Shown: positions 7,961 to 19,270, counted from the first letter of the stretch. The stretch is 64,000 nucleotides of DNA from Mermis nigrescens (GCA_036768485.1 JAVLUZ010000033.1:293266-357265); one strand, 5' to 3'. The notes: generated by a model from the sequence alone, not told the origin. A program made the numbers and translations.

Positions 7961-8609
7961 CCCAGCGTGTACCCGTAGTTTTTAGTCCAAAATAAGGCAC
8001 TTTTTGAAATTTTTTTAGCCTGACCCCCAGAAGTCTTATGTTGTAAATGTATGCAAACAAATCATAAACAAATATAATTCGACAGGCTAACACCCTGTTC
8101 AACATATTCCTCATTTTATCAAGTATTTTTACCGTCAAAAAAGTCGTCTAACTTTAAATAGTAAACGAAAATTTACATATACGATTCGAGTATGATGCGC
8201 GGTCTAACAAGAATAGGCCTACATTAAATCCGATGAAAAAAATGAATGTAGCCTAATCCAAAAATCATACAGCACGAACAACGAGTGAAATCTTAAAAAA
8301 CGAATAAGATGAACGAAATTAAGACTAAAATAAAGCATTAAAATACTAAATATGTCAACTCGCGTAATGTCGATTGTGTTGCTGAAAACTGGTAGCACGA
8401 TTCTATTACTTTCAGCTTATTTATGATTAGGAAAAAGTCAAATATCAGCACGAATGCTAGGAACGAATGACATAAAATGCTGCTTTTAATACAAAAAATG
8501 CCGGAAAATTTCTCAATTTGGGGCTGATAATCCAAAGCAACCAAAAGAGCCATAAAGTCGAAAGTAAACGGAAAAACTCTCGAGCTTAAGATAATACAGA
8601 CATCATCCC

Positions 8610-8748
8610 ACATTGACATGGGGGTTGGAGAGGGTTTGCAACTTACTGTAGACCCCGCAGAATTCTATAATTAGTAATATTTTGGCAATTTTCGGTATTT
8701 TCACCCAACCAGACCCCAGAATTTTTTAGCTGCCTGTTTATGGACACC
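8610..8748. mobile_element. MITE-like repeat, family A
   Basis: Contains the two diagnostic pieces of family A: ACCCCGCAGAATTCTATAAT and ACCCCAGAATTTTTTAGCTG. It lies directly 3' of the last LACTB-like exon. Better copies are at 34388-34542, 37919-38074 and 41025-41175. Confidence 0.55.
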
Positions 8749-8750
8749 AA

Positions 8751-8921
8751 TCATCTTAGCACACATTTGTAGACAGCTCTTTCCAGCATTTCGAAAGTCA
8801 AGCTAAACTGGCCGCTGTCCGACGTAAGCCCATTGTGCAGATACGCCATACTTAGATTATACTGCGGATCCAATCTCACATTTTGTCCTCCAAATCCAGT
8901 ATGGCCAACGACATAATTACC
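8751..8921 (-). CDS. LACTB-like serine beta-lactamase-related protein, last exon
   Basis: Terminal exon of a LACTB/class C beta-lactamase-fold gene, a family expanded in nematodes. GHTGFGGQNVRLDPQ carries the HTG motif, which replaces KTG of true beta-lactamases and lines the active site. SMAYLHNGL and RAVYKCV follow to the stop at 8751-8753. The acceptor is placed at CCTAAG (exon from 8921). This joins phase 0 to the preceding exon and gives the expected family spacing between the TKxxD and HTG regions. An alternative longer open frame to 8960 lacks an AG acceptor. Members are secreted or mitochondrial serine hydrolases and the substrate here is unknown. Confidence 0.75.
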   Translation of the reverse strand, partial: GNYVVGHTGFGGQNVRLDPQYNLSMAYLHNGLTSDSGQFSLTFEMLERAVYKCVLR

Positions 8922-9712
8922 CTTAGGATACCGATAGAACAAATTGCGCAGCAATGTCAAAAATATAAATTAATAAAACAGAGATGTGATATCATCCAGC
9001 TTAACCTTAGAGAAAGAACAGCTAAGACGTTCAGAAAAGGAGACACGTAAAAGTCCTAAACACTATCCATTGCGTGAAAATTGGTAATTTTAAGACATTA
9101 AGTGCATTTATAAGATTCATCTGGTCTGTATTCTCTGAGCTAGATAATCTGAACAGCCCTCTAAATGCTACCTTAATTTTTGAAAAAAATATTTCGGGCG
9201 AACTAAGCCAGATGAAAAACGACTGAAAGTATTCTTTATAGTACAGCATGTAGCAACATTTCTTGTGCTATTTTTACTGTTCTTTGTTTATCAGTTTTTC
9301 AGCAGAGAAATTTATAATTTATTTAAAAATTCAACTCAATACGGACAAAATGTTCTGATAAATGTAAAATGATGCGGATTTGATTTAGATGAAACAGCAT
9401 TGTTAGGTATTAAGTCATCGTTACATACATTCACATTTCCAAAACAGTCATATATTGCAATCCTTTCGCTAGATCCTAGTGTTATAAATAGAAATAATGG
9501 TACTAGTTATAAATAATTTACACTGTTAAACAGTAATTTTTGGAGCTGAAGAAGCACAGACAAAATGATACAAAATGTAGGACGAATAAAAACATAAGCA
9601 TTAAATTATTAATAATATTAAAAATCAAACTATTTTTTCGAATTAATTTCTGCACTTCACTGCTTATTCAAAATTACAATATATTTTTACAAAAATTTAT
9701 GCAATAACTTAC

Positions 9713-9952
9713 GTCTTGATTTTTAGTGTGCATAAATCCATGCCCACAGGTCATGTTAATGCCAAGAACGATATCACGCGTTTCTTCTAACAGTGGCACC
9801 CTGATCTGGTTAAATAGTTCAGGAGACAGTAACGGATCTACAGATGCATTTAGCAAAATCATCATCTTTGCTAATGCCTTGGCTGTACCAATGCCTACAG
9901 CTGAGCCAATTTCAAGGAAATGTAGTTGCGGATCATTGTAAGCGCAATCTCC
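9713..9952 (-). CDS. LACTB-like protein, internal exon
   Basis: 80 codons in phase 0, bounded by an acceptor CTTTTTAG (exon from 9952) and a donor GTAAGT after 9713. The block LEIGSAVGIGTAKALAKMM is the family's signature for the segment before the active-site loop. SPELFNQIRVPLLEETRDIV and GHGFMHTKNQD follow. The downstream intron is about 790 bp and holds an unrelated open frame (9031-9249) that I do not include. Confidence 0.8.
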
Positions 9953-10059
9953 CTAAAAAGAGCGATTTTTTAAAGCTGTAACTTTATTTTTGGATGATGC
10001 GCATCAACAAACCAATAGTTTCAGGTATACCGAAGCAAAAAAGCAAAGAGTCGTGCATG

Positions 10060-10350
10060 AGCTTAGATGCACAGCATGGCCGATCTAAGGGGGTCAGCCG
10101 GACTGGTGGGTGGGGGTCAAGAATTGGCCTTTTTTAGGTCAAAATGGCCTAAAAACTGGAAAACGGGTATTAGCGCTAAGCTAACGTTAAAGCTACATTA
10201 TTACATAGTTTCTGGTCAATTTAAAGCACTTTTGCAGAAAATTTTTAATTTTCACCCGTTTTTTGCCATCATTTTGCCTCATTTTCCCGAGAAAATTTTC
10301 GCATTTTTCCATTCCATTCTTCCCACGTGCATGTCTGGTCGTGAGCCTGC
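10060..10350. repeat. Dispersed repeat (family D) within LACTB-like intron
   Basis: Starts near GCATGGCCGATCTAAGGGGG and ends at CACGTGCATGTCTGGTC. Related copies lie at about 54235-54500 and 55690-55930, sharing the TTTTGCAGAAAATTT, CATTTTTTGC and GTGCATGTCTGGT pieces. No open frame is shared among copies. Confidence 0.6.
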
Positions 10351-10392
10351 CTGATTTCCAACGGTACTCAATTTTTTACACATTAATAATAC

Positions 10393-10592
10393 TTTTTCGT
10401 CGATTCGCATCCATTGCGGATTTCTCAAGCTTCTCTTCAACAAGCTACGGTATGGATTTGTTACCATTCTAAACACGGCACGAAGAAATTTAAGATTGGT
10501 TAGATCAACTAAGAATTGATAGAGACTCGGGGCATTTAAGCGAGCTACACGACATTCCAGTTCTTCTGGCAAACCAATATAAAACTCAAGGC
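10393..10592 (-). CDS. LACTB-like protein, upstream exon
   Basis: 66 codons starting after acceptor TTTTATTTTAG (exon from 10592). LEFYIGLPEELECRVARL is a strongly diagnostic family block, and a helical segment ending at DEK lies before a weak donor GTATTA. Phases agree with the 9713-9952 exon. The 440-bp intron contains a dispersed repeat (10060-10350). The N-terminal half, with the SxxK nucleophile and YxN, is not found between 10593 and the assembly gap. It may lie in or beyond the gap, or be lost, so intactness is undecided. Confidence 0.75.
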
Positions 10593-10647
10593 CTAAAATA
10601 AAAATATTCGTGGTAACGAATAACATACGCAGATTTTGAGTCGGATG

Positions 10648-10985
10648 GTTACCATACGTGATGGTAGAGGGGGTGACTCCCCAGAAGGGCCACTGGGCAA
10701 AAACCCCAAATCCAAACCACTGAAAAACAAATTTTCGGCGCTTCGCGCCATATACACCTTTGTTGACTATATTTTGTTCAATTTACTCGATTTTTTCCAA
10801 TTTTTTCGAAATTAAAAAAATGTTCTTATGATCTAGGAATAACGAGCATTATCCGAAACTTCAAAAAACAGCGTTTTTGACATGATACTCATCGTTTCGT
10901 AACCCGGAAAGGAACTTTTTTAAATTTTTTTGAGCCTGACCCCCCAGAATTCCTATGCAGTAACATGTATGATGGTTACCAACTA
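10648..10985. mobile_element. MITE-like repeat, family B
   Basis: Bounded by imperfect inverted ends (GGTTACCATACGTG / CATGTATGATGGTTACC). The core GGCGCTTCGCGCCATATACA also occurs at about 36010, 57520 and 60930, followed by the same T-rich tract. Non-coding. Confidence 0.65.
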
Positions 10986-11253
10986 TAAGGGGAGGAAGGT
11001 GTCAGAAATATGAAAAGAATTCTAGTCTTTTGGAACTCTTCATGTGACATCTTTGTTTTCAAATTTTAAACTCTGTGCAATTGTTTTCACCGTGTGTATA
11101 TTTAAAATGGTCTATTCGATATACGTATAATGCGATTCTTTTAAAGACTTTCATCGACAATAAGTAATTCCAGATCAACTTAATGCAGTCATCATAATTT
11201 GTTAGCTGGCTGTCATTGAATAATTAAAGTAAGTTCCCCGGAAACCTAATTGA

Positions 11254-11353
11254 NNNNNNNNNNNNNNNNNNNNNNNNNNNNNNNNNNNNNNNNNNNNNNN
11301 NNNNNNNNNNNNNNNNNNNNNNNNNNNNNNNNNNNNNNNNNNNNNNNNNNNNN
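11254..11353. other. Assembly gap (100 N)
   Basis: Run of N, probably a scaffold join. It lies exactly at a CCTCGG-rich tract, so repeat collapse is likely. Confidence 0.95.
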
Positions 11354-11440
11354 GGCCTCGGCCTCGGCAAGCCTCGGCGTTTTTGGAGCCTCGGCCTCGG
11401 CGCCGAGGGCGAAGCTGAAAAGTGCCGAGGCGCCGAGGGT
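11354..11440. repeat. CCTCGG/CCGAGG GC-rich tract, left
   Basis: Irregular repetition of CCTCGG and CGCCGAGG units directly after the gap. The counterpart is at 14706-14825 on the other side of the hAT-derived inverted structure. Confidence 0.8.
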
Positions 11441-11689
11441 TAAAATCAAATACGAATAAGTTTAATATATCCGTTAAATATTAACTATTTAGAATGCATC
11501 TGCAGTACACAGGCTGTTTCTTACCGATTGGCTTTTCTTATGATTTTAGGCGCGTACCCAGTTACACTAAGTTACATACAGCAAAGTGCCAATTGATATT
11601 CATATGATGACTAAGTTTTATTTCTCATGCTCGCTACATGGATCGGAAAGTACAGTGCAGAGAAAATAATTGTATATTAAACACTTTAT

Positions 11690-11926
11690 CTAACTAAAAT
11701 AAATGTTTATATGTTTATTGTTGTTAGCCAGAATTCTGATTTTAATCTGATGAAGCAGATCAAAATCTAGATCATCTGAATCAGAGTTAGCCTCATCCAT
11801 TTTGCCTTGTTGTGCTATCGCGTCATCGTCGTCGTCATCGTTTATCAGATTCTTTAAAGTCACACTATTCTAACCAACTGCTTTGAGATTATGCTTTACA
11901 AAAAGGAGTTTTTGAACATTTGTCTG
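11690..11926 (-). pseudogene. hAT transposase C-terminal remnant, left copy
   Basis: Minus-strand frame with VQKLLFVKHNLKAVG, typical of the hAT C-terminal dimerisation region. An in-frame TAG, an acidic run of six Asp (about 11825) and a Ser/Asp-rich tail follow, ending at a stop at 11690. Only the last part of the protein survives. The inverted counterpart is at 14387-14524. Confidence 0.65.
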
Positions 11927-12420
11927 TCATTTATTCACCACAGCTTTTCTATTCTTTCACCGCATTGTCGTGAATTATTTTTATTTTAGAGGTTTTGTGT
12001 GTCAGAATCACTGATTAAGAATCCTACCGACCTTCCTGCATAGCATATAGTTCCTATTTTAACCCTAAGGTAGAGCTCAGGCTCGTATACAGGGCGATTG
12101 GGGGAAAGTACCCCTTTCGAAATGAAATGTGAGAATAATCGCGAAAGACTTTTCGCGCTTCGCGTCGAATTTCACAATGATAATTTGTACAACCAAAAGC
12201 GTCTTTTCGCTACATGGATCGGAAAGTACAGTCGCTACATGCAGAGGCGGATTTAAGGGGGCGGCCGCTCCCCATTGGCCAAAATATTTGGCGAGATAAC
12301 GAATGGATATGCAATTTGCAATGATTTTTAGCCGTCAGTGACCATAATTTCTTAAATTTTTCCAGCGCTACGCGCCGGCTGATACCTATTAATGACATTT
12401 ATTTACTTTCTTGGCGACCT

Positions 12421-13922
12421 GGGCCCGGTTTCACCATAAGTTTACGACTCCTAAGAGTCCTACGAGTTCCGTTATACGGGAAAATCGGGTTTCACCATCT
12501 TTTTACGGGTTACGAATTACGACTACGAGTTATGAGTAACGAGCAACGGGTTAAGAGTTCGTATTACGAGGGTTTTACGAGGGTTTCACCAGGGTTTCCG
12601 TAGGACTCATAAAAACTCATTTTTTACGAGTACTTTTTGGACCTTTTTACAAGTACTCGTAATAAAATGTATATTTTTCTGTTGCGTATGTCATTCTTCG
12701 TTGATCATTGTCTCTGTTTTAAACAGCATAATTATGTAATTAATTGCAGATTTTATGCCGCTCGATAGAAAAACATAGAAAGTGTTAAGAAATGTTTAAG
12801 ATTTAGTCAACAAGAATTAATAAGCTTCTCAGAAAATTTATAACTTTAAATAAAAATGAAAATAATAATATTAGTAATAATAATAATGACGATAATAAGA
12901 ATAAAAATATTAATAATAATAATTATAATAATACTAATAATAAGAATATTATTAATACTAATAATAATAATAATTATTATTATTATACTAATACTAATAA
13001 TAATAATATTAATAATAATAATTATAATAATACTAATAATAAGAATATTATTAATACTAATAATAATAATTATTATTAGTATTATACTAATACTAATAAT
13101 AATAATATTAATAATAATAATAATTATTATTATTACTATTATAATTTATAAACGAAATCAATTAAAGCAGATTCAAAGACGTTATGAAGCTAAAAGTATA
13201 TCAAAGCGTATTATTTCAATTTTCAAATTTAAGAAATCATTCTTAGTTGTGATTAATACGTACATAAAATATGCAGTCGGCTCTTTTCCGAAAGAAGTGC
13301 GATGGAATTCTAATTTTCAGTAATCTAATCAAAAATGTCTGATTTCCGCAATTCATGAAAAAATGTCTAAGTGATTGCAATATTTTTCATAAAAAAGCTG
13401 CGAACATTACTAACAAGGGCTAAACAAATAAATTTCGAATTACTACTCAAGAATGCAGCTTAAGAATCGAATTTTATGGGATTTCTCTAAAACATTTTTT
13501 GAAAAATATATTATTTTTAATGCTAATCTTCTTACCCTTTACATGTTCTGCCAGTATATGTATTATGTAGGTGTGTGCACGAAAGTGAAACAAATTGAGA
13601 AAAAACAAATCAGAAAACTATTAAACGCACTAGTCTGTCACTTCTTTACGAGTCCTATGGACCTCTTTTTGATCCGTGATAATATTACAAAATTTACGAA
13701 TCTTTTCATTCGTAACATTCGATCGTAATATCTGGTGAAACCGCCCAGCCGTTATTCGTGAAAAAGCACTCGTAAAAAGTACTCGTAGAACTCGTAACTC
13801 GTAGCCCGTGGCTCGTGAATCTCAGTTTTTAGTGAAACGGAAATTTGTAGCACTCGTAGCCCGTACTCGTGAGACCATCACCCGTAACTCGTAACTCGTA
13901 GCTTTGTGGTGAAACCGGGCCC
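12421..13922. mobile_element. 1.5-kb element with 16-bp terminal inverted repeats GGGCCCGGTTTCACCA
   Basis: A perfect 16-bp inverted repeat (12421-12436 and 13907-13922) bounds the element. Both subterminal regions (about 12437-12660 and 13640-13906) are packed with short ACTCGTA/TACGAGT motifs, suggesting multiple transposase-binding sites. No transposase is encoded, so it is non-autonomous. An internal TCTGGTGAAACCG near 13731 looks like an additional end. I see no clear target-site duplication and do not assign a superfamily. Confidence 0.8.
12857..13150. repeat. AAT/ATT trinucleotide microsatellite
   Basis: Long imperfect AAT/ATT repeat inside the preceding element, with an internal duplication of about 120 bp. 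It generates a spurious Ile-rich open frame (12856-13323). Confidence 0.9.
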
Positions 13923-14386
13923 TGGAAGCCCTTTCCTGTTCATGTAGGTTTCAGAACAACTTTAACAGCAGAAACAGCTATTTTTGCATAGTTTTCTTCC
14001 ATATTCAATAAAAAAATTTCAATGTTTCGCATCAAATGCTATAAATACAGGAAATCAAGCTGTAAATCATGCTTCTAGACGTCTGTCCGCCTTAAGTTTG
14101 CAAATTTTTTCAGCGCTTCGCGCCAGATTTTTGTTAAAGTCTCAGAAATTTAAGGATTTTTTCGCACAAAATTGTCGAAAATTCTAAAATTTTAAGAAAA
14201 ATATGACTCAAATGTGATTTTATGTAAAAGTATACAATGTAAAACACCGAAAAATGCTATTTCGCGCGTTAAGGGCAAAATTTTGAACCTGTTTTTGACT
14301 TTTTTGGAAAAGGTTGTATACCACCCCCTCCCGCTACTGGATGTATCAGAAAGTACAGTAATTCTCGCATTTGTCTGCTACCATAA

Positions 14387-14524
14387 AATGTTCAAAAACT
14401 CTTTTTTGTAAAGCACAATCTCAAAGTAGTTGGTTATAATAGTGTGACTTTAAATAATCTGATAAAGGCTGATGACGACGATAACGCGATAGCACAACAA
14501 GGCGAAATAGATGAGGCTACTTAA
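14387..14524 (+). pseudogene. hAT transposase C-terminal remnant, right copy
   Basis: 45 open codons beginning with NVQKLFFVKHNLKVVGY and ending with DDDDNAIAQQGEIDEAT and a stop. This is the same hAT C-terminal region as at 11690-11926, in inverted orientation. A TAA lies immediately upstream, so the rest of the protein is lost. Homology between the two sides extends over about 270-300 bp. Confidence 0.65.
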
Positions 14525-14705
14525 CTTTGATTCAATGATCTAGATTTCGATGATGAATTATCTGCTTCACCAGATTGAAATAAAAATTCTGGCTAACACC
14601 AATAAACATTTGTTTTAGTTCGATAAAGTGTTAAATATTACGATTATTCTCTAGCTCATGTACATACAAAATATTCTACGAGTACTATTTATGGGTATAG
14701 GTATA

Positions 14706-14825
14706 TAAGCTTGACCCTCGGCATTACCCTCGGCCTCGGCCTCGGCCTCGGCCTCGGCCGAGGCAAGGATTTTAAGTCGCCTCGGCCTTGGCCGAGGCCG
14801 AGGGTCCAAAAAGTACCCTCGGTCC
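14706..14825. repeat. CCTCGG/CCGAGG GC-rich tract, right
   Basis: Inverted tract (ACCCTCGGCCTCGG...CCGAGGCCGAGGGT) that can fold on itself. With 11354-11440 it brackets the hAT remnants and may be the terminal region of the parent hAT element. Confidence 0.75.
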
Positions 14826-15590
14826 GATCACTACAACATCTGATAAAAAATCACCAAAAGTCCTCCAAACGTAACATATAAAAAGCACAAGATCATACAC
14901 AAAGAACGCATGAGCAACTGGCCTCGCCTATTGACCTTAGCGAATATGAGGTCGCAAAAAGTTAGAAGCATAAAGCACAAAATGCAAGTTACCGCAAAAC
15001 ACGTAAAAATGTACATAAGCATTCAAAAAGATGCAAAAGTTGGGATGAGAAGGTAAAAACAAGTGAGCGGAAAAACGACCAAAATAATTAATCAAAAAGG
15101 ACCAAAAGCGCCGGATTCCTTTAAAAGCGGCGCGACTCAAAGATCTGGCTCCTTCCTCCAGTTTTCCCTCGCGCACTATCATTTGCCCTCGATTGAACTC
15201 TTATCCTCGACCGTTTTACATCGTCGATAAAATTCGATAAACTTTCCATTCGTCATTTGTTATATTTATTCATTTATTGTTTTATCATTTTTGGACGCTT
15301 CGGCTTTTAGTAGCCTACGCAATCGGAGCCCACCCATTGCGCCTAAGTCGCCGCGATCTTTATAGTACGCTATCCGACGATTTATTGGGAATTCGTAAGT
15401 TTTCACCCTATTTTCCAATAAAATCGTAACTCCTTAAATTGTTGTTATTCTTCTATCGATACGTACAGAAGGAGAGTATCCCCAAACCTGCTCCATTATC
15501 AAGTACCACAAGCTTCAAGTAGAGAAAACCTAGCGCGAATAAGCGATTTAAAGCGTTATTTGGTAATTAATTAAGCAGGCGAATTTTAGG
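14826..15590. other. No recognised gene
   Basis: Two overlapping minus-strand open frames lie here. 14831-15022 is hydrophobic with two possible membrane segments, and 14937-15182 has a basic start. They are in different phases with no family similarity I can recognise. I do not call a gene. Confidence 0.4.
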
Positions 15591-15607
15591 CGTGACAATA
15601 TGGTTAT

Positions 15608-15668
15608 TAATTTTTTTCGTTTTGTATATATTTTTCGTTTTGTATATATTTTTCGTTTTGTAAATACT
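15608..15668. repeat. Short tandem repeat TTTTTCGTTTTGTATATA x3
   Basis: Three consecutive copies of an 18-19-bp unit (the last reads GTAAATA). Confidence 0.85.
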
Positions 15669-15894
15669 CTTTTCGAATAATTTGTGCATTTTTATCATTA
15701 CGTCTCTGGCCTATATTGTACTTTTTTTCGCCTTACATGTTTTTACGCGTTCGAAAAATTGATAATTCCAATAAAAAATTATTAAGTCCCAAAAAAAACT
15801 CGGCAGACAATCGGCAAAAAGAAATCACAGTTCAGTCCCGTAAGTTACTGCTAATTTATTTTCAGTGAGTTAATATTATTTTTATAATTTTACG

Positions 15895-16220
15895 TTTTCA
15901 GGTAAGTCTTGAGGTAAGTTTTATTCATAGCTTTAATCGCCCCAATGTTTAATAATTTTAAATTTTCAGCTGCAAGGTAAGTCTTGAGGTAAGTTTTATT
16001 CATAGTTTTAATCGCCCTAATGTTTAATAATTTTAAATTTTCAGCTGCAAGGTAAGTCTTGAGGTAAGTTTTATTTATAGTTTTAATCGCCCTAATGTTT
16101 AATAATTCTAAATTTTCAGCTGCAAGGTAAGTCTTGAGGTAAGTTTTATGCGTAGTAACCGCATTGATGTTTACTAATTTTAAATTTTCAGCTGCAAGGT
16201 AAATCTTGAGATAAGTTTTT
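15895..16220 (+). repeat. 75-bp tandem array of intron-like units
   Basis: Units start at GGTAAGTCTTGAGGTAAG at 15901, 15976, 16051, 16126 and 16198 (spacing 75, 75, 75, 72). Each unit carries two GTAAGT donor-like sites, a TTTAATAATTTTAAATTTTCAG acceptor-like tract split here only for description, and a 7-nt CTGCAAG before the next donor. The array lies just upstream of an F-box reading frame (16276) and could be a multiplied 5' intron. Confidence 0.85.
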
Positions 16221-16275
16221 TATTTTTTTCTTCGTGCTAAACGGGTCAGTTTGAATCAACTGCTAATCTACGACT

Positions 16276-16589
16276 ATGGATGCTTTACCGAACGAAATAA
16301 TTGTGCATATACTATCTTTTTTGGACCCGTTTGAGTGAAGTAAATTTGAGAGAGTTTGCAATCGATAGCAATGTTTAACGCGTACTTTAAACTGGCTCCT
16401 TGCAGTGATATTATGCTGCATATAGATGAACCGACCCACCAAGCTCTGCCGAGATGCACCGCCCACCTTGCCACCCCTGCTGAGATGAGCGCCCTCCCTA
16501 GCAAATGCCTTCGAGCCGTCGATTTCACCCCATCGGACAATTGGCCGCTCAACAAAAAACAGATTCTCGAAATTATTAACGAATTGTGA
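16276..16589 (+). pseudogene. F-box protein pseudogene
   Basis: From ATG 16276 the frame reads MDALPNEIIVHILSFLDPFE, a clear F-box start that in functional proteins binds Skp1 in SCF ubiquitin ligases. An in-frame TGA, the FERVCNR block, and a TAG follow. In the next phase the reading continues as SIAMFNAYFKLAPCSD and runs open to TGA at 16587-16589. Nonsense mutations and at least one frameshift mark it as a pseudogene of about 100 codons, much shorter than typical F-box proteins. The 3' half is visibly GC-rich compared with the surroundings. Introns cannot fully explain the stops. Confidence 0.6.
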
Positions 16590-16689
16590 CCGACGGTCTT
16601 GAAAATTAAAGCTGCATTGTTTATCATAGGTAGCGCGTTAGCGCGTACCTATAATATACTTGTATACCCCTAACACCTGTGCACCCCTA

Positions 16690-18430
16690 CAGCTATAACG
16701 GGACACTTCTGGAAGGTGCGGCTTTTTTTGAAAGAAAGATAATAAAAAAATTCGCTGCCCGTGTTTTTTTGTTTTTCTTGAAACTCAAAACTGGCTGTGT
16801 AAAGAAGGTGTAAAGTTTTTGTGTAACGTTATAACATAGGATCAATTTTGGGAGGTTTTTTAGGCGGCATGTGGACAACTCAGTATTGACTCCTCAAATA
16901 AATTTATGGCACAGATTTGTAGAGGAAGGGATGCTCCAGAATGACTTTTTTTGTTTGTTGAATATCGCATTAGTTCTCGAATGGGAGTGTAAAGAGTGCG
17001 ATAATCTGGGGGTGAAAAAGCACATTTTGGTCGAGTTTTCAACTTGTCCATGTCTCATACTAACTCCGGTTATGAGTTTTTAAAAATGTTTTCTGACAGA
17101 AATGTAGAGTGGATCAAGGGCTACAATCTGCCTACAAGCAGACTTTTCTACGCGCAATAGGGAGTTAGGTCCTGGGGTTTAAAGTTTACACTCTGGTCGA
17201 TGGTGTAAAAAACAGATTTTAACTAAGAATTCTCTGCCAGTTTTTTGCGCTTATGAGTTGGACTAAAATGAGTATAACAGTAATCAAGCAGCTTCTAGGG
17301 GCTACACGTCGCAGCAAACCGCGTTCAAAAAACGCAATATTAAGTTATTTATGGGGATGTAAAGTTCGAAATCAGACGTGAAAAATGGGCGAAAAAACAC
17401 GTTTTTTCCCCAATTTTGATTGGTAAATCATATCAAATAATTTTTGCAACAGAATTTTTGCACATAGAAACGTACTACGACTTGAAAGCTACAAACTGTA
17501 CCAAACCGAATTTCTTTACACTCAACAGGGGATACGGTACGGATTTTTAAAGTTTACAATGTTCTGAATGATGGAAAATATGTCTTTGTTTGGGTTTTGT
17601 TCGCCTATTTCTCCATTCAGAAGTCAGGATAGGTCCAATAGAATGAAAAATAAAGTGCCTTATATGGGGTGTATGTAATAGCGAATCGCGTATGTCTAAA
17701 CCAATATTAAGCGAGTGTAAAGTCAAGAATGGGGTGCTTTGAACAGGTTTCTGTCTTGTTTCTTTCTGCCAGCTTCTCCGGTTATGAGTCAGGGACATGA
17801 TTCTCAAGTCTGTAAATGAACCTGATACCAAATTCGATAAGCAATTTTGGCGCGTATGTTTACACTCAACAGTTCAGTAAAGTGGTTTAAACCAATGTTA
17901 ATTTATCCTTACATTATGGAGACTTACTATTTTCATAAAAGTTGGTCGTAATATCGAAGCAATATTAAAATTACGATTCTGACTGAAATCTTTTTTACAC
18001 TAGGTGTTAACATATCGTTTACACTACATACTAATCTTCGTTTTAGAGCCTTGCGGAAACATAATTTTTTCCTTGTGACTAGAAATTTTTAAGGAATCAA
18101 GTGTGAGAAGTCGGTTAGGCACATTTTTTTACACAACAGTATTGTAAACTGTTTTACACCTAATGTTAATTTGTCACCAGAATATTGTTGAGACGTGATG
18201 TCATTATATATAAATGTTGATTGTAATATCCGCGTAATATCAGATTTACGTATCCGACTAAAATCTTCTGTGCATTCTGTGTATGTAAGTAAACACTGCA
18301 TATGAACTTTTGACCTAGCGCCTTGCAAAACATAATATTTTTCTTAAATTCAAAAAAACAATAAATCAAGTGTGAGATGCCAGTTGGGCGCGTTTGTTTA
18401 CAATGAACTTTATCGGACTAAATAAGAGTC
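16690..18430. repeat. Degenerate GTGTAAA-rich tandem array
   Basis: GTGTAAAG or its complement (TTTACACTC) recurs roughly every 180 bp (near 16988, 17177, 17356, 17536, 17716, 17866, 18005), with blocks such as TTATGAGTT and AATATTAAG. This suggests an old 180/360-bp tandem repeat. Related sequence occurs at 38260-38960 and 57990-58140. The minus-strand open frames at 16693-16878 and 57775-58140 look alike for this reason. Confidence 0.55.
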
Positions 18431-18721
18431 AGCGAGAAGTAAAATGACAAAACGTGAGATTATTTGTTGAAGTTGCATCATGGTCGAAGTAAGCAACGAT
18501 CAGAAGCCATAAAGGAATTCCAGCTTGAGCACAGAAAATAATGCTGCTTCGAACTTCAGCTAAATAATATTGCAAACGCGCGGAGTCGGAATATAATTCA
18601 TACACAATGCAAGTATAATTTGCTAAGATGGAAGCAATACCTAATGACATTTGCTACAACACTGACAAAGATAGGAATAACTACTATTTTTTGCTAACAA
18701 AAAGTTGGGTACTAGCAAGGA

Positions 18722-18985
18722 AGAATGCTCCGATGGAACAAAAAAGGTAGAATATACTTGAAACAGAGAATTATCAAAGACGTAAAAGGAGGGACTAGAA
18801 AAAGCTCCTATCTACAAATGTCACAAAATTTGCTAAAACTCAAAAATTTCCTAAACAAAGAAAAAATGAAAGTAAGTCAATCAAAGAAAAAACCTACCTG
18901 TGCCTAAAACTGCAAGATCTGCTAAAAATCAGACTTTTTCTAAGCAACGCAAAAATCGAAGTATATTCTGCGGCCTCTGAAAGAA
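18722..18985 (+). mobile_element. MITE copy, family E (left of inverted pair)
   Basis: Begins GCTCCGATGGAACAAAAAAG and ends TATATTCTGCGGCC. Inside are self-complementary ends (AGAATATACTT / AAGTATATTCT). It is the reverse complement of 19738-20000 with few differences. A third, more diverged copy is at 37390-37570. Confidence 0.75.
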
Positions 18986-19019
18986 ATAGGTGAACCTTCT
19001 CATATTGTCCACCATACAG

Positions 19020-19270
19020 TGGGCGGTTCCAAAATTCTGAGGGGGTTTTCAAATTGGAATATTGGTCTTAAAAATAGTGCTATGGCGAAGAAAACACCAT
19101 TTTTGAACGTTTCTTGTCGAGCTCTATCTATTGGTACCTACCAAAAAAACCAAAAAGAGCAGAAAGATTTAAAAAATTGAATTCTGGAGGTATTGTTGGG
19201 TATTTGCGTTTTCTTGTTGGGTATTTTGCCTTGGGGTGCATACTCCCCAAACCCCTACGTCTAGGTATGG
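19020..19270 (-). mobile_element. MITE copy, family C (inverted)
   Basis: Shares CACCATTTTTGAACGTTTC and the AATTGAATTCTGGAGGTATT-type tract with the copies at 56515-56790 and 62720-62992, in reverse orientation. It lies in the loop between the two family E copies. Confidence 0.5.

Noticed and set aside
9031..9249. Open frame inside the LACTB-like intron
   Set aside because: It is in the wrong order for the family and the flanking exons join well without it.
11246..11459. Open frames crossing the N gap
   Set aside because: Artefact of translating N and the CCTCGG tract.
12856..13323. 155-codon Ile-rich open frame
   Set aside because: It is a translation of the AAT/ATT microsatellite.
18429..18650. 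Minus-strand hydrophobic frame that could be a receptor exon
   Set aside because: Only one or two possible membrane segments, no splice context or family motif. It is too weak to call.
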